Shown here piece by piece: positions 61,190 to 64,000 of a stretch of DNA of 64,000 bases. Every line of letters starts with the position of its first letter. Positions within the stretch are counted from its first letter, which is position 1. The notes under the pieces are model-generated. The model did no database searches, was not told the DNA's origin, and saw only the letters and a list, made by a program, of their open reading frames with translations. The stretch is taken from the NCBI GenBank assembly GCA_047967505.1, contig CM106538.1. One strand, given 5' to 3'. A program made the translations under genes and the position numbers. The stretch is from Dipteris shenzhenensis. Its lineage: Eukaryota; Polypodiophyta; Polypodiopsida; Gleicheniales.

Positions 61190-64000
61190 ATTGCCTAGGG
61201 GATCTTTGGAACTTGGGCTAACAGCCAAGTGGGGGGACTATACAACCAGCGAATCCCTCGCGGAGTGAAGATGTAGAAAACACCTGCAAGCCAAGCCTTG
61301 CAGAAACGAGCACGCCTCTCAATAGTTGCCCTGGAGCCTGGAGTCCCACACTCCTAGGTGGAACATAGAGTGTAAATGATATCCTGCCAGATGGCAACCA
61401 AGGTAGCCGAGGGTGGAACCAGGTGCTCTCCCATCACAAGACTGTAGTGAGCCACCCAAATGTTCCAAGCCGTGATGCTGGCTACCACCTCCCAAACAAT
61501 GTCTTCCCTAGGAGGAGGAGGAGCTAGGGCATCAAGGGGGGCTGCCTTGTGGAGTGCAATCCTCTAAATGCTCTAACCCTGTATCTGGTAGGCTGGGGAG
61601 ATCTCATCAATCTGAAATGTGTGTCCTCCCTTTGTCAACCAAGCCACCCTTCCCCAGGTGTAGACTCTGCATTCGTGTCATGATCCTGAGGGCTCTCATC
61701 CAGATCCTCGCTGTGCTACGACAACTCCATTGGCAATGTGGGATAGTCTCCAGTACACCATCTGAGCAGCCATGGCATTGCCCCTCCACTCGCATCTGCT
61801 GCAACCATGGGCCAATGGGAAAGCCTCCGTGGGCTGCTAGCCAGAAGAAGTATGAAATCTTCCTCGGCCGCAAGTTGGACCACAACCATGTCCAAAACCT
61901 GGAGCGAGCATCTCGGGGCACTCTCTAGGTCACCCAGTGTCTCTCCCTCAAGGGAGTCCATCTCGACAAGTCCATCTGAAGTCTCCTGCCAATCTATGTG
62001 GTGTAGGAAAAGAAAGGCACCTCATCTATCGTCTCAGCTAGGCCACCCCTAGAGGGCCAAAACCACCATCTAGAGGCGTCTTGCTCTGAGATACTGGGAG
62101 GATCAATGTGCCACTCCTTCCCCAACCGTCCTACCACTCTGATCATCTGCCTGTGTATCCCATCAAGACTCCCATCCATCTCAGGGTCACTCCCAGTGAG
62201 GGGCTGAAGTAGGTCTCTAGGTCCTACACGGCAGAAGCCGAGGTGCGTGTTGCCGTGCTGCATCAAAATCCTCAAGGGAACACTAGTACAGCAAAACTGC
62301 CCCAACCATTTGCTGTCTCTCCAAATGTGAAGTCCTTCCCACCAGGACTCAGGAATGGCTAAGTCAATCTTGCCCATCCGCTGCCCTACCCCTCTCAGAT
62401 GCGCTAGGGCATCGAGCCTCGCCTTTGCCTCCATAGGTAGTCTGCTTCAGCGACCAAAAGACCTTGCTAGACCACTGTCCCACTGTGCCCAACCAATGTG
62501 AGTCCGCTGCCCAAGCATACGTCCCTCCTGATCTCTAACCTTTGGGTGCCACATAAGGGGCTGACACTTGAACTCCTCTCTGCATCTAGATGGAGCACGG
62601 ATGAGACCCCCTGCGAGTCTCTACCAAATCCTGTGAAGACTCCTCATCAAGGGGGAGCCCTTCCCTATAAGGGGGGCCTCTGAGAAGATCCATCTATGTG
62701 AAGGCTGCCACTATCCCCGAATGCGTGGGGTGTTCCTCAGAAGCCCTCTCTGTAAGAGGAGCTTCCAACAAGGCTTGGCACCTGGAATGAGGCCACGAAC
62801 CACCAACTTGCCCAGAAGGGCCCTGCTCTGCATCTCCTGATCAATGATACCCAAGCCTCCCAAGGCATGATCACCGTCTGCCAAGCTACTCGGGCTCTAG
62901 TGTTCCTCGTGCCATCTGAACCTGCCCAGAGGAAGTTCCGTACCAACCGTCGGAGCTGCCCAATGCATCCTCTGTGAAAGCACCAACAGGAGGCAATATA
63001 CCAGGTAGTGGCAAGAATGACCTGGTTTGCCACTAAGGCGCGACCTGAGAGGGAGAGTTTGGCCGAGCTCCAATAGAGAAGCTTGCGCCAAACACTCTCA
63101 AGGACTGGGGTAATCTATTGCTCTGTTGTGATGTCAATACCCACCTGGCATCCGAGGTATCTCGCTTTCTGGCCCCACGGTATCCATCTGAAACCCCAAG
63201 GCCTCACAATAGATAGCCAAGGCGCCTTTGACTCTCTCTAGACTCGCCGTGGTGCCCTCAACATACAAGGCCGTGTCATCTGCAAACTCCAAGTCAAGGA
63301 GCTCCTCCTCCTACCTGATTGGGAGCCTCAACCCTGTGAGACCTGCCACCTGTGATCTCAAATAATAGCCCAGAGCCTCCACTACAAACAAGAAGAGGAA
63401 GGGAGCTAGTGGGCAGCCCTGGCGAATTGAGCGAGAGAGAGGAAAGGCCTCGCCTGTGTGTCCCCCGATAATCATCTGACTAGAGCTCCCTGCATATAGC
63501 GTTGAAACTCCTCTGACCCATCTGTCTGAGAAGCCAATCTCTTCATAGTGCCCTCCAGGAAAGACCACTCCACCATGTCGTACGCCTTCTCAAAGTCCAA
63601 GAGAAGGATGGCCAGTGGCCGTGACTCCTCCCTGGACCAATCCACTATCTCCAGAACGTGAAGATGTTGTCCAAGATGCTACGCTCCTGGACAAACCCAA
63701 TCTCTGTGTCATGGATGATGTCGGTAAGATGAGGCCGTAACTGCAAACTCAAGACCTTGGCGAGGATCTTGTATGCAGTATCAAGTGGAGTGATCGGCCT
63801 CCACTATTGGATATCTGACCTATCTCCCCCTTTTGGGATCAAACAAATCCACCCCCTGCACAAGGCTGAGGGAGAAGGCCTGTGTCGAAAATCTCCTCGC
63901 AAGCGAAACGAAAAGGAATGGAGATAATCTCCCAGAATTTTCGGAAGAAGACCGGAGTCACAAGCCATCCTCCCCCGGGCACTTCTGGGTCGGGAGAGCC
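61190..64000 (-). mobile_element. LINE-G: L1-type LINE (minus), right part outside window
   Basis: Minus-strand ORF2 remnant. RT blocks: 63568-63311 (GFSDRWVRGVSTLYAGSSSQ, SRSIRQGCPLAPFLFLFVVEALGY), then FADDTALYVEGT-like near 63290-63245. RT thumb and post-RT at 63091-62737 (RNFLWAGSD). zf-RVT at 61921-61607 (ISYFFWLAAHGGFPIGPWLQ, CHGCSDGVLETIPHCQWSC). Frameshifts and stops throughout. The 3' end near 61190 is approximate. It is a different family from LINE-A and LINE-E. Confidence 0.82.

Overview
This window is a piece of a large, repeat-dense land-plant nuclear genome. The evidence is a spliced plant-type half-size ABCA transporter gene, Ty1/copia and Ty3/gypsy elements primed by initiator-tRNA-Met, and DUF4283-type plant LINEs. 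Very long TE-filled introns, an L1 family with animal-like ORF1 architecture and a Penelope-like element lean towards a seed-free plant such as a fern or lycophyte, but the sequence alone does not fix the species.

The only host gene I can support is an ABCA2-like (ATH-type) ABC transporter on the minus strand. Thirteen consecutive coding exons are visible in three islands: 58189-57745 (2 exons), 45416-44268 (4 exons) and 15587-13626 (7 exons). Together they give 2,012 nt, about 670 codons. All joins are phase-compatible and there are no stops. The islands are separated by introns of about 12.3 kb and 28.7 kb. The N-terminal exons lie right of the window or were not found. The C-terminal exon(s) lie left of 13626 or outside the window. 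Nearly everything else is transposable-element sequence, most of it inside the introns of this gene.

Layout, left to right. 1-2590: LINE-A (+). 2591-2890: GTACGG minisatellite. About 2900-6830: Ty3/gypsy-1 (+), with an LTR carrying a tandem hairpin array, then PBS, structured leader, gag and protease. 6836-12050: LINE-B (-), the most complete copy of the LINE-A family. 12051-13600: unassigned. 13626-15587: ABCA exons. 16241-18354: copia remnant (+). 18355-29276: Ty3/gypsy-2 (+), split by copia-1 (-, 20366-26383, TSD ATCGT). 29278-33770: C-rich repeat and LINE-C (+). 33930-34595: copia 3' fragment. 34596-36893: LINE-D. 36894-38560: copia 3' end (-). 38560-44098: DUF4283-type LINE-E and a second LINE 3' end. 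44268-45416: ABCA exons. 47250-56250: a decayed Penelope-like element (-) with an N-terminal GIY-YIG domain, split by copia-2 (-, 48449-54364, TSD GCAAT). 57745-58189: ABCA exons. 59400-61185: copia-3 3' end (-). 61190-64000: LINE-G (-).

The most interesting items are four. First, the array of about ten palindromes in the gypsy-1 LTR, several with compensating arm changes and 4-base TNCG spacers. Second, the Penelope-like element with an N-terminal GIY-YIG domain. Third, the conserved pair of overlapping hairpins at the 3' end of the LINE-A/B/C/D family. Fourth, an ABCA gene that keeps its reading frame across more than 44 kb of nested transposons. Boundaries of degraded elements are approximate unless a TSD or LTR end is stated.
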